Shown one piece after another: positions 51,412-61,557 of a stretch of DNA of 63,598 nucleotides. A program made the translations under genes and the position numbers. The notes beneath the pieces were generated by a model. The model saw only the letters and a program-made list of their open reading frames with translations, did no database searches and had not been told where the DNA came from. The DNA is from CAZMBI01 sp964564675 (GTDB lineage Bacteria > Pseudomonadota > Alphaproteobacteria > Rickettsiales > UBA3002). The DNA is taken from NCBI GenBank assembly GCA_964564675.1, contig CAZMBI010000013.1, forward strand, positions 1 to 63,598, given 5' to 3'. Numbering within the stretch: position 1 is the first letter of the stretch; each line of letters starts with the position of its first letter.

Positions 51412-52746
51412 CTAAGCGCTTCTCACATAGACCGTTTCCCCGGCCACCACCGTGCGCACGGCGCGCCCGCTGACCGGCGTGCCGATAAACGGCGAATTCT
51501 TCGAACGCGACTGGAATGCGGCCGGGTCGATTGTCCACGTCGTATCCAGATCGATCAGCGTCAGATCAGCCGGTGCGCCCTTTTTGAGGCGGCCGGCATC
51601 CACATGGATGATATCGGCGGGCTGGCAGGTCATGGCGGCGAGCACGTTGCGCAGCGGCATGTGTCCGCTGTGATACAGCGTGGTCAGCGCCAGCGGTAAC
51701 ATCGTCTCCAGGCCGACGATGCCGAAGGCAGCCTCATCCATCGGCGCATCCTTGGTTTCCGCCTCATGCGGGGCGTGATCGGTGGCAATGGCGCTGATCG
51801 TGCCGTCTTTTAACCCCTCCAGCACCGCCTGACGGTCGCGCTCGCTGCGCAGCGGCGGGTTCATCTTGGCATAGGCGCGGTGTTCGGCGACGGTTTCATC
51901 GGTCAGCGTGAAGTGATGCGGCGCGGCTTCGGCGGTGACCGGCAGGCCGCGCGCGTGGGCGCGGCGCACCAGCTCGACGGCCTCGGCAGTGGAAATATGC
52001 AGCACGTGATATTGCCCGCCGGTCAGCGCGGCAAGCTCGATATCGCGCGCCACGATCACTGATTCGGCGGCGTTGGGGATGCCGTTCAGGCCCAGCCGGG
52101 CGGAGACCTCACCCTCGTTCATGCAGCCGCCGGCGGAGAGATTCAGATCTTCGGCGTGCTGGGCGATGGGCACGCCCAGCAGCCTGGAATATTCAAGCGC
52201 CCGCCGCATAAGCTGGGCATTCATCATCGGCAGCCCGTCATCGGTGAAACCGACCGCGCCTTCATCGACCATCAGGCCCATTTCCGTGATCACTTCGCCT
52301 TTCATCTCGCGGGAAATGCAGCCATAGGTGCGCACGTTCACATAACCCGTCTTGCGCGCGCGGGCATGGATGAACGCCACCATCGCCGGATCATCAAGCG
52401 TCGGCTGAGTGTTGGGCATGCAGGCGACCGTGGTAACCCCACCAATGGCGGCGGAACGACTGCCGGTTTCGATGGTTTCCTTATGCTCGACGCCCGGCTC
52501 GCGGAAATGCACCTGAATATCCAGCAGGCCGGGGCATAACACATGCCCGCCGCAATCGACCACCTGCGCGCCTTCCGGGGTGCCGTCACGAAACAGGCCG
52601 GCCCCGTAATCGGCGATGGCATCGCCCTCGGTCAGTAGCGCCCCGGTTTCATCCAGCCCGGATGCCGGATCGATCAGCCGGGCGTTGATATAGGCCGTAC
52701 GCTGGCCGGGTTTCAGCGAGAAAGTGGGTTTGGTCAATTCGGACAT
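51412..52746 (-). CDS. pyrC: Dihydroorotase, class I
   Basis: This 444-residue amidohydrolase makes dihydroorotate from carbamoyl-aspartate. The metal-site motifs are QVHFREPG, PIAQHAED, VLHIST and the catalytic ATDHAPHEAETK. The first motif is normally HxHxRExG; here the first His is Gln, a form I recall in alphaproteobacterial dihydroorotases. The other ligands are intact, so it is probably active. It starts 16 bp after the pyrB stop, with a GGAGCC about 4 bases before the ATG. The pyrB-pyrC pair is likely co-transcribed, consistent with a dihydroorotase that associates with the carbamoyltransferase. Confidence 0.93.
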   Translation of the reverse strand: MSELTKPTFSLKPGQRTAYINARLIDPASGLDETGALLTEGDAIADYGAGLFRDGTPEGAQVVDCGGHVLCPGLLDIQVHFREPGVEHKETIETGSRSAAIGGVTTVACMPNTQPTLDDPAMVAFIHARARKTGYVNVRTYGCISREMKGEVITEMGLMVDEGAVGFTDDGLPMMNAQLMRRALEYSRLLGVPIAQHAEDLNLSAGGCMNEGEVSARLGLNGIPNAAESVIVARDIELAALTGGQYHVLHISTAEAVELVRRAHARGLPVTAEAAPHHFTLTDETVAEHRAYAKMNPPLRSERDRQAVLEGLKDGTISAIATDHAPHEAETKDAPMDEAAFGIVGLETMLPLALTTLYHSGHMPLRNVLAAMTCQPADIIHVDAGRLKKGAPADLTLIDLDTTWTIDPAAFQSRSKNSPFIGTPVSGRAVRTVVAGETVYVRSA

Positions 52747-52751
52747 GCTCA

Positions 52752-52784
52752 GGCTCCAGGTTTCAGGTTTCAGGATTCAGGATA
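52752..52784. repeat. Short tandem repeat at the pyrB-pyrC junction
   Basis: CAGGTTTCAGGTTTCAGGATTCAGG is made of 7-base units (CAGGTTT or CAGGATT). It encodes the last residues and stop of pyrB (LNPET). A close relative, CAGGATTCGGGATTCAGG, lies inside the alkA-like gene at 60231-60250. Confidence 0.6.
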
Positions 52785-53764
52785 TGCGCCAGCACCGCCT
52801 GCCGGATGGCCACGCCGGCCTCGACCTGATCAAGAATGGCGTTTTTCTTCAGATCATCCGCCAGCTCGCCGCTGATTTCCACGCCGCGATTGATCGGGCC
52901 GGGATGCAGCACCAGCGCGTCGGGCGCGGCTGCTGCCAGCCGCTCATGGGTGAGGCCGAAGCGGGTGAAATATTCGCGCACGGTGGGCATGGCCGCCGCC
53001 GCTACACGCTCGCGTTGCACGCGCAGCATCATCACCACGTTAGCCCCATGGATGCCCGTTTCCAGCCGGTCATGCAAGGCGCAGCCGAACTGCTCGGCGC
53101 GGGGCGGCATCAGTTGCGGCGGGGCGATAAGGCGTACCTGCGCGCCCAGCGTGTTAAGCAGGGCGATATTGGAGCGCGCCACGCGGCTATGGGCGATATC
53201 GCCGCAAATGGCCACCTGCAGCCCGTCAACGCGTGCGTAGCGGCGGCAGATGGTAAAAGCGTCCAGTAGCGCCTGAGTAGGGTGCTGATGCGCACCGTCG
53301 CCGGCATTGATGACGGCGCAATGGCCCGCCGCCGAACTGGCTTCGTCGTTTCGACCGCTTCCACTGGGAGAGGTTAAACAGTGCGCCACCAGCTCGGCGC
53401 TGCCGCTTGCCGGGTGGCGGATGGCCAGCGCGTCGCATCGCATGGCTGCCAGTGTGCGCACCGCATCACGCAGCGATTCGCCCTTGCTGGCCGAAGAGAC
53501 AGCGGTGTTGATATTAATCACGTCCATCCCCAGCCGCTTGCCGGCCAGCTCGAAGCTGGTGCGGGTGCGGGTGGAGTGTTCGTAAAACAGGTTAATCAGC
53601 GTGCGCCCTTTGAGCACCGGATGTTTTTTATCCGTCTCGCGGTTGCGGGCGAGATAGCTTTCGGCGAGATCAAACAGCCGGGTGACGTCCTCGCGCGCAA
53701 GCCCGACGGTCGACAGCAGGTGCTGCGGGTAGTTAAGGGATGCAATCGGTTGGGTGACAGTCAT
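52763..53764 (-). CDS. pyrB: Aspartate carbamoyltransferase catalytic subunit
   Basis: This 333-residue enzyme makes carbamoyl-aspartate. The carbamoyl-phosphate loop is FYEHSTRTRTSFELAGKRLG; other blocks are SSASKGESLRDAVRTL, INAGDGAHQHPTQALLDAF, ICGDIAHSRVARSN and LVLHPGPINRGVEI. An unusual stretch of about 15 residues (TSPSGSGRNDEASSAA) sits between LVAHCL and CAVINAGDG. It is Ser/Gly-rich, and its DNA (CCTCTCCCAGTGG) looks like a repeat insertion (about 53330-53374). The C-terminus is encoded by a 7-base tandem repeat. No pyrI regulatory subunit is nearby. Confidence 0.94.
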   Translation of the reverse strand: MTVTQPIASLNYPQHLLSTVGLAREDVTRLFDLAESYLARNRETDKKHPVLKGRTLINLFYEHSTRTRTSFELAGKRLGMDVININTAVSSASKGESLRDAVRTLAAMRCDALAIRHPASGSAELVAHCLTSPSGSGRNDEASSAAGHCAVINAGDGAHQHPTQALLDAFTICRRYARVDGLQVAICGDIAHSRVARSNIALLNTLGAQVRLIAPPQLMPPRAEQFGCALHDRLETGIHGANVVMMLRVQRERVAAAAMPTVREYFTRFGLTHERLAAAAPDALVLHPGPINRGVEISGELADDLKKNAILDQVEAGVAIRQAVLAHILNPET

Positions 53765-53809
53765 GCCAGCGTATCCATGCCGCGAAAGAAACGGGCTGGC
53801 AAGTGCTAA

Positions 53810-53935
53810 TTAGCCCTGACGCGCTTTCATGCGGCGATTGGTCTTGTTAATGACGTACATACGGCCCTTGCGGCGCACCACACGGCAGTTTTTGTCACGC
53901 TTTTTGGCCGATTTCAATGAGCTGAGAACTTTCAT
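53810..53935 (-). CDS. rpmJ: 50S ribosomal protein L36
   Basis: This 41-residue protein has the C-minus (zinc-free) L36 pattern MKVLSSLKSAKKRDKNCRVV and ends KTNRRMKARQG. A single Cys remains of the zinc knuckle. It is the ykgO-like paralogue form that is standard in alphaproteobacteria. It is transcribed alone. The ATG at 53935 fits the family; the frame extends 20 codons upstream without likeness. Confidence 0.95.
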   Translation of the reverse strand: MKVLSSLKSAKKRDKNCRVVRRKGRMYVINKTNRRMKARQG

Positions 53936-54063
53936 AACCGGTTTTTCCTTATAATGTAAGCGAAGTTGTATAGGCGGTTGCGACGCGACTGTCAAGCCTC
54001 TACTGTTGGCTTGGCAAAGCCGGCCGGGTGCATTAGGTTAGCGCATATGGCATGGAGGTAGTT

Positions 54064-54750
54064 ATGACCAACGTAGCAGTGATTCTGTCCGGTTGCGGAT
54101 ATCTCGACGGCGCGGAGATCCGCGAGGCGGTGTTAAGTTTACTCTATCTGGACCAGCAGGGTGCACAGGTAGAAATATTCGCGCCCGATATCAACCAGAG
54201 CGATGTGATCGATCACCGCAGCGGCAAACCGGTTAACGAGACGCGCAATGTGCTGACCGAATCGGCGCGGATCGCCCGCGGGCAGATCAGGCCGCTGGCG
54301 GAGCTGGACCCGAAAGCGTTTGACGCGCTGGTGCTGCCCGGTGGCTTCGGTGTGGCGAAAAACCTGTCTGACTTTGCCGGCAAAGGCCCGGATGCGGCGG
54401 CGCTGCCGGAATTTGCCGAAGCCGTGCACGGATTTTATCAGGCCGGTAAACCGATCGGCGCTATCTGTATTTCCCCGGCGGTGCTGGCCGCGATTTTAAA
54501 AGGCGAGGGGCTGACCCTGACCATCGGCGACGATCAGGGGGCGGCACAGGCCATCGAAGCGCTCGGGCATACGCACGAAGCCTGCATGTCCGAGGGCGTG
54601 GTCGTGGATTCGGCGCATCAGATTGCGACATGTTCGGCCTATATGCGGGAGGATCGCCTCGCCGCCATTGCCAGCGGCATCGAAAAGGTGATATATAACA
54701 CGTTAAAGAAAGCTGGCGCTGAGCCAATATTACAGCAAAAACAAGCCTGA
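54064..54750 (+). CDS. elbB: ElbB-type DJ-1/PfpI glyoxalase
   Basis: This 228-residue protein is of the DJ-1/ThiJ superfamily. It has the ElbB signature VILSGCGYLDGAEIREAVLS, APDINQSDVIDH, LVLPGGFGVAKNLSDFA and the nucleophile Cys in IGAICISPAVLA. ElbB (GatZ-like glyoxalase 3 relative) was tied to isoprenoid synthesis, and its weak glyoxalase activity was shown in vitro. GGAGGT (54055-54060) fixes the start at 54064, not at the in-frame ATG 54052. The chemoreceptor gene follows after 20 bp. Confidence 0.92.
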   Translation: MTNVAVILSGCGYLDGAEIREAVLSLLYLDQQGAQVEIFAPDINQSDVIDHRSGKPVNETRNVLTESARIARGQIRPLAELDPKAFDALVLPGGFGVAKNLSDFAGKGPDAAALPEFAEAVHGFYQAGKPIGAICISPAVLAAILKGEGLTLTIGDDQGAAQAIEALGHTHEACMSEGVVVDSAHQIATCSAYMREDRLAAIASGIEKVIYNTLKKAGAEPILQQKQA

Positions 54751-54770
54751 ACGGGGAGAGGCGGCCGTCT

Positions 54771-56102
54771 ATGAAATCTGCGAGCTTTACAACCGTCAGC
54801 CTGTTGCTGGCGATAATACTGGTGTTTTCAACCGTCGTCGGAATCGCCACCTATTTCGATCTGCCTCAGAAACGCAACGTGATAATAATTTTCAGCGCGT
54901 TGATGCTGCTGGGAGCGGGGTCGTGCCTGTGGATGCTGATGCGCATGAAAAGCCTGCTGGTGGAAGCCAGCAACGCCATCGGTCAGGTGATCAAAGGCAA
55001 TCTGGACCAGCGGGTGGCGCCCATCGGGGCGTTTAACGAAATCGGCGTGCTGCAGCACCGGCTGAATAATCTGTTCGATATTATCGATGTCTCGGTGCGC
55101 CAGCATGACGCGTTGATCGACGCCGATATGGACGGCGAGTATTATCACAAGATCACCGGCTCGCCGCTGCGGCGCGTGCTCGGGGAACAGGCTGATGCCG
55201 CACCTGCTGCGGCAAAAACCGAGCCGGTGGTCCAACCCATGCCGCTTAACACGCCGTCGGCGCTGTCGGACGAAGGCCTCAACCACACGCTGGAGACGGC
55301 CCGTGAACTGGTCAAGCAGATCACCTCGCTGAGTATTCAGCTGCACAGCAATACGGAAAAGCTGCTGCAGCATTCCGGCGAGGATGCCTCGCAGGAGATG
55401 CAAGACGCGCTGAAAGAGGCGCAGCAGGCGCGCACCAACGTGGAAACCGTGGCAACGGCAGCGGAAGAGCTCAGCTATGCGATTAATGAGATCAGCGGGC
55501 GGGTGAGCGAGTCCAACCGCATTGCTACGCAGGCGGTGGAGCATGCCAAAAAGAGTAATGAGATCGTCAACGGGCTGAATACGGCATCCGACAAGATTGG
55601 CGACGTGGTCAAGCTGATCACGGACATTGCCGGGCAAACCAACCTGCTGGCGCTGAATGCCACCATTGAGGCCGCGCGCGCCGGTGAAGCGGGCCGCGGG
55701 TTTGCGGTGGTGGCCTCGGAGGTGAAAAGCCTGGCCGATCAGACGGCGCGGGCGACGGAAGAAATCTCCGATCAGATCAGCAGTATCCAGCATTCCACCG
55801 GGGCGGCGGTGAAGGCGATTCAGGAAATCAGCGAGACCATCGAGCGCATCAATGAAATTTCCACCGCCATTGCCGCGGCCGTGGAAGAGCAAAGCGCGGC
55901 AACCTCCGAGATCAGCCGCAATATTCATCAGGCAGCCCAGGGCACCGTTTCCGTGACCCATGCCATTGAGCGGCTGGAGCCGCCCAAAGATAGTGGTGAA
56001 CAACCTGAACACGGGCTCTTGCAGCTTTCCAATCAGCTGCTAGAACAGGTGGGAGTGCTGGATGCGGAGCTTAACGACCATCCGCTGAAAAATACGGCCT
56101 GA
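54771..56102 (+). CDS. Methyl-accepting chemotaxis protein
   Basis: This is a 443-residue receptor. Two membrane helices (residues 6-25 and 38-58) are separated by only about 12 residues (DLPQKRN), so there is no periplasmic sensor. A short HAMP-like or PAS-less linker follows, then an unrecognised region (125-175) and the signalling helical hairpin from about 180. The hairpin tip motif ITDIAGQTNLLALNATIEAA RAGEAGRGFAVVASEV is intact. Sensing is therefore membrane or cytosolic. No che genes are in the window. The gene lies 20 bp after elbB, probably co-transcribed. Confidence 0.93.
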   Translation: MKSASFTTVSLLLAIILVFSTVVGIATYFDLPQKRNVIIIFSALMLLGAGSCLWMLMRMKSLLVEASNAIGQVIKGNLDQRVAPIGAFNEIGVLQHRLNNLFDIIDVSVRQHDALIDADMDGEYYHKITGSPLRRVLGEQADAAPAAAKTEPVVQPMPLNTPSALSDEGLNHTLETARELVKQITSLSIQLHSNTEKLLQHSGEDASQEMQDALKEAQQARTNVETVATAAEELSYAINEISGRVSESNRIATQAVEHAKKSNEIVNGLNTASDKIGDVVKLITDIAGQTNLLALNATIEAARAGEAGRGFAVVASEVKSLADQTARATEEISDQISSIQHSTGAAVKAIQEISETIERINEISTAIAAAVEEQSAATSEISRNIHQAAQGTVSVTHAIERLEPPKDSGEQPEHGLLQLSNQLLEQVGVLDAELNDHPLKNTA

Positions 56103-56146
56103 CGCCAGGCCAAATGGCCGGTTAGGCCCGATCGGGACGGATTGCG

Positions 56147-56878
56147 ATGCAATATGGCTATGTGTTACTGGGGTGCATAATCTGGCTGGTTGCCGGGGTT
56201 GCTCACGCCCAACGTGATGACATGCCGCGCTTTGTTGACCGCCAGGTTAAAGCCGGTTGCAGCCGCGCCACGCCCTCTTTGGGTACGACCAACTATCCCG
56301 GTTTCAGCAGCATCATGAGTTCGAACAAGCTGGCCATGCCGCCGGGCAAATCGCAACTGGCTGAGGGTCAGCCGGTGTTCTTTTATGGCCGCGTGTTCGA
56401 CCGCAATTGCGTGCCGGTCAGTGAGGCCAAGGTGGAGTTGTGGCACGCCGATCCGCAGGGGCGCTTCCGCTTTGCCACCCCGGCGGCGCTGGCCACGCCG
56501 GAGGCCATTTTTGCCGGCGGCGGGCGCACGACGACGAGCAATCTCGGCGAATTCATGTTTATGACGGTCTATCCCGGCCCGTATCAATATACGATCACAC
56601 GAGAGGGGCCGAACGGCGAGACGATTAAGGAACTCATCAAGCGCGCACCGCATTTTAACGTGCGCATCACGCATGATGAATTGCCGGCCTACGCCACGAC
56701 GCTGTATTTTGAGAATGACCGCCGCAATGCCGAGGATCATATCCTGAAACGCTACTCCGACGGGGTGAAAGAGCGGGTCTTAATGGATATCGCCCCGCGC
56801 GAAGGCGACTGGAACAAGGGTGCGCAGGCGTTTTTTGATATCGTACTGCCCAGCCGCGATCCCTGGCGCGGGTTTTAG
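56147..56878 (+). CDS. Exported intradiol-dioxygenase-like protein
   Basis: This 243-residue protein has a signal peptide (residues 1-22, ending GVAHA). The body has the intradiol ring-cleavage dioxygenase fold: VFFYGRVFDRNCVPVSEAKV, ELWHADPQGRFRF, TSNLGEFMFMTVYPGPYQY and APHFNVRIT. In true enzymes iron is held by two Tyr and by an HxH pair. Here the second His is Asn (HFN), so three ligands at most remain. Catalysis on catechols is therefore uncertain. No aromatic degradation genes are nearby. It may be an envelope protein that reuses the fold. Confidence 0.75.
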   Translation: MQYGYVLLGCIIWLVAGVAHAQRDDMPRFVDRQVKAGCSRATPSLGTTNYPGFSSIMSSNKLAMPPGKSQLAEGQPVFFYGRVFDRNCVPVSEAKVELWHADPQGRFRFATPAALATPEAIFAGGGRTTTSNLGEFMFMTVYPGPYQYTITREGPNGETIKELIKRAPHFNVRITHDELPAYATTLYFENDRRNAEDHILKRYSDGVKERVLMDIAPREGDWNKGAQAFFDIVLPSRDPWRGF

Positions 56879-56953
56879 GCGCTGGCCGGCGCAACGCAGC
56901 GGGATCGGGGAGGAGCGTGCGTGCCTTACCTTACCGGGCTTTAACCTGCCATA

Positions 56954-58399
56954 TCAGCGGCCTCGCCCGGTATCTTGGTTTTGATTAGCCGCATTACGCC
57001 CAGCGCGATCTGCCCAGCGTGTTGAGGAGGCATCGCGCCCTTCGCGTTTGGCCCGCTCGGGGCATTCATAAAGCAGCAGGACGAATTCCGGGGAATCGGG
57101 CCTGATGGAATGGCCCGGGGCCAGCGCCGTATAGCCGCTTTTGGGCGCGGGAATCACCAGACCGGTTTCTTCTCCCACCATGATCGGCGCGCCCTGGTCG
57201 ATCCATTGCAGATTCTGAAGACTTGTATCGCCTACCCGGGGAGCTGTCGGATAGGCGCGATGGTAATTGGCCAGCGCCTCCTTCATGACAGGCCACTCAT
57301 AACAATGCGCGCCGCGCACCGGATGATAGGTGTCCGCTTTCGCATTCGCCAGTTCGACCCCTTGTGCGTCTGCCAGCTCAGTTAGCTTGCTGTGCTGAAA
57401 CTCCCCCATGTTCGTTTGCGGAATGTGGGCGGGATGAAAAATGGCCTCCGGCGCCCGGTAAATTCCGGCATGCGGTGGCACGCGCTCAGATGCATGCTCA
57501 GCGGCGGCTTCGGCGGACGCATGCGCTGGCGATGGCGAACCCATCTCCTGCTGCTGAATGCGCTCAATGAACCGGTTGACCAGTTGCCTGGTCATCCCGG
57601 CGGCATGTTGCCACAGCGCCGGGCTCCAGTGCGGGCCGCCACATTCCAGCGCGATGCGCAGCGTATCATGAGCGGATTGCGTGTGCCCGTCGATACAACG
57701 TTCATACGGGCGAAATCCTTGGGTCGGCTCAAAAAACAGCCCGGGAATTTCAGCGCTTGGCGAAAGAAAATGCGGGTATTCCTCCAGAAGCTGCTGAGTG
57801 AGCATATCGCCGGGCTCGGTCACGACAAACATAAACGGCTCACCCGCCTGCGAAACACTGTGCAGATTGAGAATCACATCCGTATGGGGGGCGACGCGCT
57901 CCTGAAGCTGTTCATAGAGACGGCGCGGGGGATTATCCGTGCGCATGTCAACGCGGTTATAGTTGTAGCGCGTACCGTCTATGACCGCTTCGCGATAGGC
58001 GACATACTCGTCTAATGGCATATTCTTATGCGACTTGACAGCGTTGAAAAACTCGGTAATGCGGTTTTTGGGCCCCGCAATCACCAGATTGATGTCGATC
58101 AGATTATGGGGTAATTTACCGCTTTCCCAATCTTTCAATATGGCCTCGGCGCCTGCCCAGGCGGCGGTTTCATTCGGGTGAGTGCCCAGCGCCAGGGTAA
58201 AGGTATGCGATTTGTTTTTGGGCGTGTGCTTGCCCAGCCGTATACCCAGCACCTCGCCGTCAGCGGTCATAATCGGATGAATATCGCGGTACGGGTCATC
58301 CGCTGATCCACCCATTCGGATACGCCGGAATACCTGTTCAAAATCGTTCAGGCGGGACCGAATGGAAGTCAAGTCAATATCGCTTGTGTCTGAGGCCAT
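56954..58399 (-). CDS. AstE/AspA-type zinc deacylase or carboxypeptidase-like
   Basis: This 481-residue protein belongs to the M14-like succinylglutamate desuccinylase/aspartoacylase group. Zinc motifs are GTHPNETAAW (His and Glu) and VILNLHSVSQ (His); the general base is the Glu in IALECGGPH. R and N of a RYNYNRVD-type segment would bind the substrate carboxylate. It is longer than AstE (about 320); the C-terminal 180 residues include an Ala/His-rich linker and a beta-rich barrel-like end. GTGAGG 6 bases before the ATG at 58399 decides the start. It is separate from any arginine catabolic genes, so the substrate is open. Confidence 0.8.
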   Translation of the reverse strand: MASDTSDIDLTSIRSRLNDFEQVFRRIRMGGSADDPYRDIHPIMTADGEVLGIRLGKHTPKNKSHTFTLALGTHPNETAAWAGAEAILKDWESGKLPHNLIDINLVIAGPKNRITEFFNAVKSHKNMPLDEYVAYREAVIDGTRYNYNRVDMRTDNPPRRLYEQLQERVAPHTDVILNLHSVSQAGEPFMFVVTEPGDMLTQQLLEEYPHFLSPSAEIPGLFFEPTQGFRPYERCIDGHTQSAHDTLRIALECGGPHWSPALWQHAAGMTRQLVNRFIERIQQQEMGSPSPAHASAEAAAEHASERVPPHAGIYRAPEAIFHPAHIPQTNMGEFQHSKLTELADAQGVELANAKADTYHPVRGAHCYEWPVMKEALANYHRAYPTAPRVGDTSLQNLQWIDQGAPIMVGEETGLVIPAPKSGYTALAPGHSIRPDSPEFVLLLYECPERAKREGRDASSTRWADRAGRNAANQNQDTGRGR

Positions 58400-58472
58400 A
58401 AACCTCACTTTAGCCAAGACGCATCACAGAATTGTGAAGATTTGCAGAAAATTGCGTGATGGCTGGGAACGC

Positions 58473-59888
<1,416 letters not shown>

Positions 59889-60009
59889 AACATACGGTCC
59901 GTCGTTGGTTGGGCAAGCTCCCGCCTGTCTAGCGGGGGTGATGCAGTGATCATTCCCGGTTTGTATACTCTGCGCTGTCATTCAGTGCAAGTATCGGCTA
60001 TCACGGCGA

Positions 60010-60735
60010 GTGAGTATGTCCACACCGCACCGCATTCCCGCCTACTGGCCGGCGGCCGTTGAAACATTATCGCAGCGCGACACGGTGATGGCCGGGCTGA
60101 TCCGCCGCTATCACGGCGAAGGGTTAACCTCGCACGGTGAGGCGTTTTATACGCTGGCGCGTTCGATCGTCGGGCAGCAGATTTCGGTGAAAGCGGCCGA
60201 TGCGGTGTGGGAGAAATTAGGGAACAGAATTCAGGATTCGGGATTCAGGGAAATGTCTGTTGAGTCATTGTTGGCTATGACCGATGACGCCTTGCGCGCT
60301 TGCGGGCTGTCGCGGCAGAAAGTGACGTATCTGCAAGCGATTGCCGCGCATTTCGAGGCGAAGGGAATCGGACCGGGTTATTTTGATGCGATGGAAGATG
60401 CAGAAATCATCAGCGAGCTGGTCGGCATCAAAGGCGTGGGTAAATGGACGGCGGAGATGTTTCTGATTTTTCATCTCATGCGCCCGGATGTATTTCCGGT
60501 GGATGATATCGGGGTGCAAAAGGCGATACAGCGGCATTATGCTATGGATACTCCCTCCCGTGCCCGGCGGGCGCTTGCCTCTACCTTAAAGGGGAGGGGC
60601 AGGGAGGGGGCAGGCATTTCTAAAAAAGCCTATTATCAGCAATTAACCGCCCATGCCGAACAATGGCGGCCCTATCGCACGGTGGCTACGTGGTATCTGT
60701 GGCGCGCGCTCGACCCGGTGGTGGTGGCGTATTAA
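60010..60735 (+). CDS. DNA-3-methyladenine glycosylase II (AlkA-like)
   Basis: This 241-residue HhH-GPD glycosylase removes alkylated purines. It has SIVGQQISVKAADAVWEKL, the helix-hairpin-helix LVGIKGVGKWTAEMFLIF and the catalytic Asp in VFPVDDIGVQKA, then WRPYRTVATWYLWRAL. Two in-frame insertions come from dispersed repeats: IQDSGFREM (60223-60250) and a stretch of about 20 residues (60551-60613), both in loops. The start is GTG at 60010 or ATG at 60016. A TATCAC hexamer 5 bases before the GTG and no Shine-Dalgarno suggest a leaderless message. Confidence 0.9.
   Translation: MSMSTPHRIPAYWPAAVETLSQRDTVMAGLIRRYHGEGLTSHGEAFYTLARSIVGQQISVKAADAVWEKLGNRIQDSGFREMSVESLLAMTDDALRACGLSRQKVTYLQAIAAHFEAKGIGPGYFDAMEDAEIISELVGIKGVGKWTAEMFLIFHLMRPDVFPVDDIGVQKAIQRHYAMDTPSRARRALASTLKGRGREGAGISKKAYYQQLTAHAEQWRPYRTVATWYLWRALDPVVVAY
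60551..60613. repeat. REP-like repeat inserted in frame in the AlkA-like gene
   Basis: CTCCCTCCCGTGCCC (from 60551) and GGGGCAGGGAGGGGG (to about 60613) are imperfect inverted arms around about 30 bases. The stretch is read as SRARRALASTLKGRGREGAG, which has no counterpart in other AlkA proteins known to me. It falls between the catalytic domain and the WRPYR segment. Confidence 0.6.
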
Positions 60736-60745
60736 CCGAACGGGC

Positions 60746-61459
60746 TTATAACAACCCGTGGCTCTTAAAGGAATAATGCGCGTTTTCGCTGATGACGAGG
60801 TGATCGTGCAGGGCGATACCCAGCGGTTTAGCGGCGGCGGCGATCTGGTTGGTCATGTCGATATCGGCTTTGCTGGGAGTGGGATCGCCACTGGGGTGGT
60901 TATGGGCGATGATTATCGCCGAAGCGCCCAGCTCCAGCGCGCGCTTGACGACCTCGCGCGGGTACACGGGAGTGTGATTGACGGTGCCGCGCTGCTGCAC
61001 CTCGTCGGCGAGCAGGGCATTTTTATGGTTGAGAAACAGAATACGGAACTCTTCGACCTTTTTACTGCCCATAGCCAGCCGGCAATAATCAAGCAGGGCG
61101 GTCCAGGACTGGATCACCGGGCGGTCTTTCACCGGAGCCTGCACCAGCCGCTCGGTGGCCACGCGCACCACTTTCAGGCTGGCGATTACCGCATCTCCCA
61201 CGTCCGGCACGCGGGACAGTTCGGACGCTTCGGCATGCAGCACGGCGTCGAAGGAGCCGAAATGTTTTAACAGATTTTTGGCCAGCGACTTGACATCTCC
61301 TCGCGGATGGGCGGCGAACAGGATCAGCTCCAGTAGTTCGTAATCTGCAATCTGATCACCGCCTGATTGTAAAAATCGTTGTCGAAGCCGTTGCCGGTGG
61401 CCACTGTAATGCATCTTTTTATTGTGGGCTGAAGCCTTATCCGGTGACATGTTGCCCAT
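60746..61459 (-). CDS. radC: RadC-family JAB/MPN-domain protein
   Basis: This 237-residue protein has an N-terminal helix-hairpin-helix part (DYELLELILFAAHPRGDVKS, VPDVGDAVIASL) and a JAMM metal site HNHPSGDPTPSKADIDMT (HxH...D). E in VEEFRILFLNHKNALL is the usual catalytic partner. RadC was once tied to DNA repair, but its biochemical role is unsettled. It converges on the AlkA-like gene, 10 bp apart. The ATG at 61459 has no clear Shine-Dalgarno; another lies three codons later. Confidence 0.93.
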   Translation of the reverse strand: MGNMSPDKASAHNKKMHYSGHRQRLRQRFLQSGGDQIADYELLELILFAAHPRGDVKSLAKNLLKHFGSFDAVLHAEASELSRVPDVGDAVIASLKVVRVATERLVQAPVKDRPVIQSWTALLDYCRLAMGSKKVEEFRILFLNHKNALLADEVQQRGTVNHTPVYPREVVKRALELGASAIIIAHNHPSGDPTPSKADIDMTNQIAAAAKPLGIALHDHLVISENAHYSFKSHGLL

Positions 61460-61557
61460 ACACAGCGATCCTGCTTACCTTGCGATACAAAAATAATTCG
61501 TGCATCTTAAACACAAAAATACGATAATCCAAACAAACAAAGAACGAAGAGGCGGAT

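Noticed and set aside
54828..56012. 394-codon minus-strand frame opposite the chemoreceptor gene
   Set aside because: It is antisense to an intact MCP signalling domain and has no domain of its own; such frames are common in GC-rich genes.
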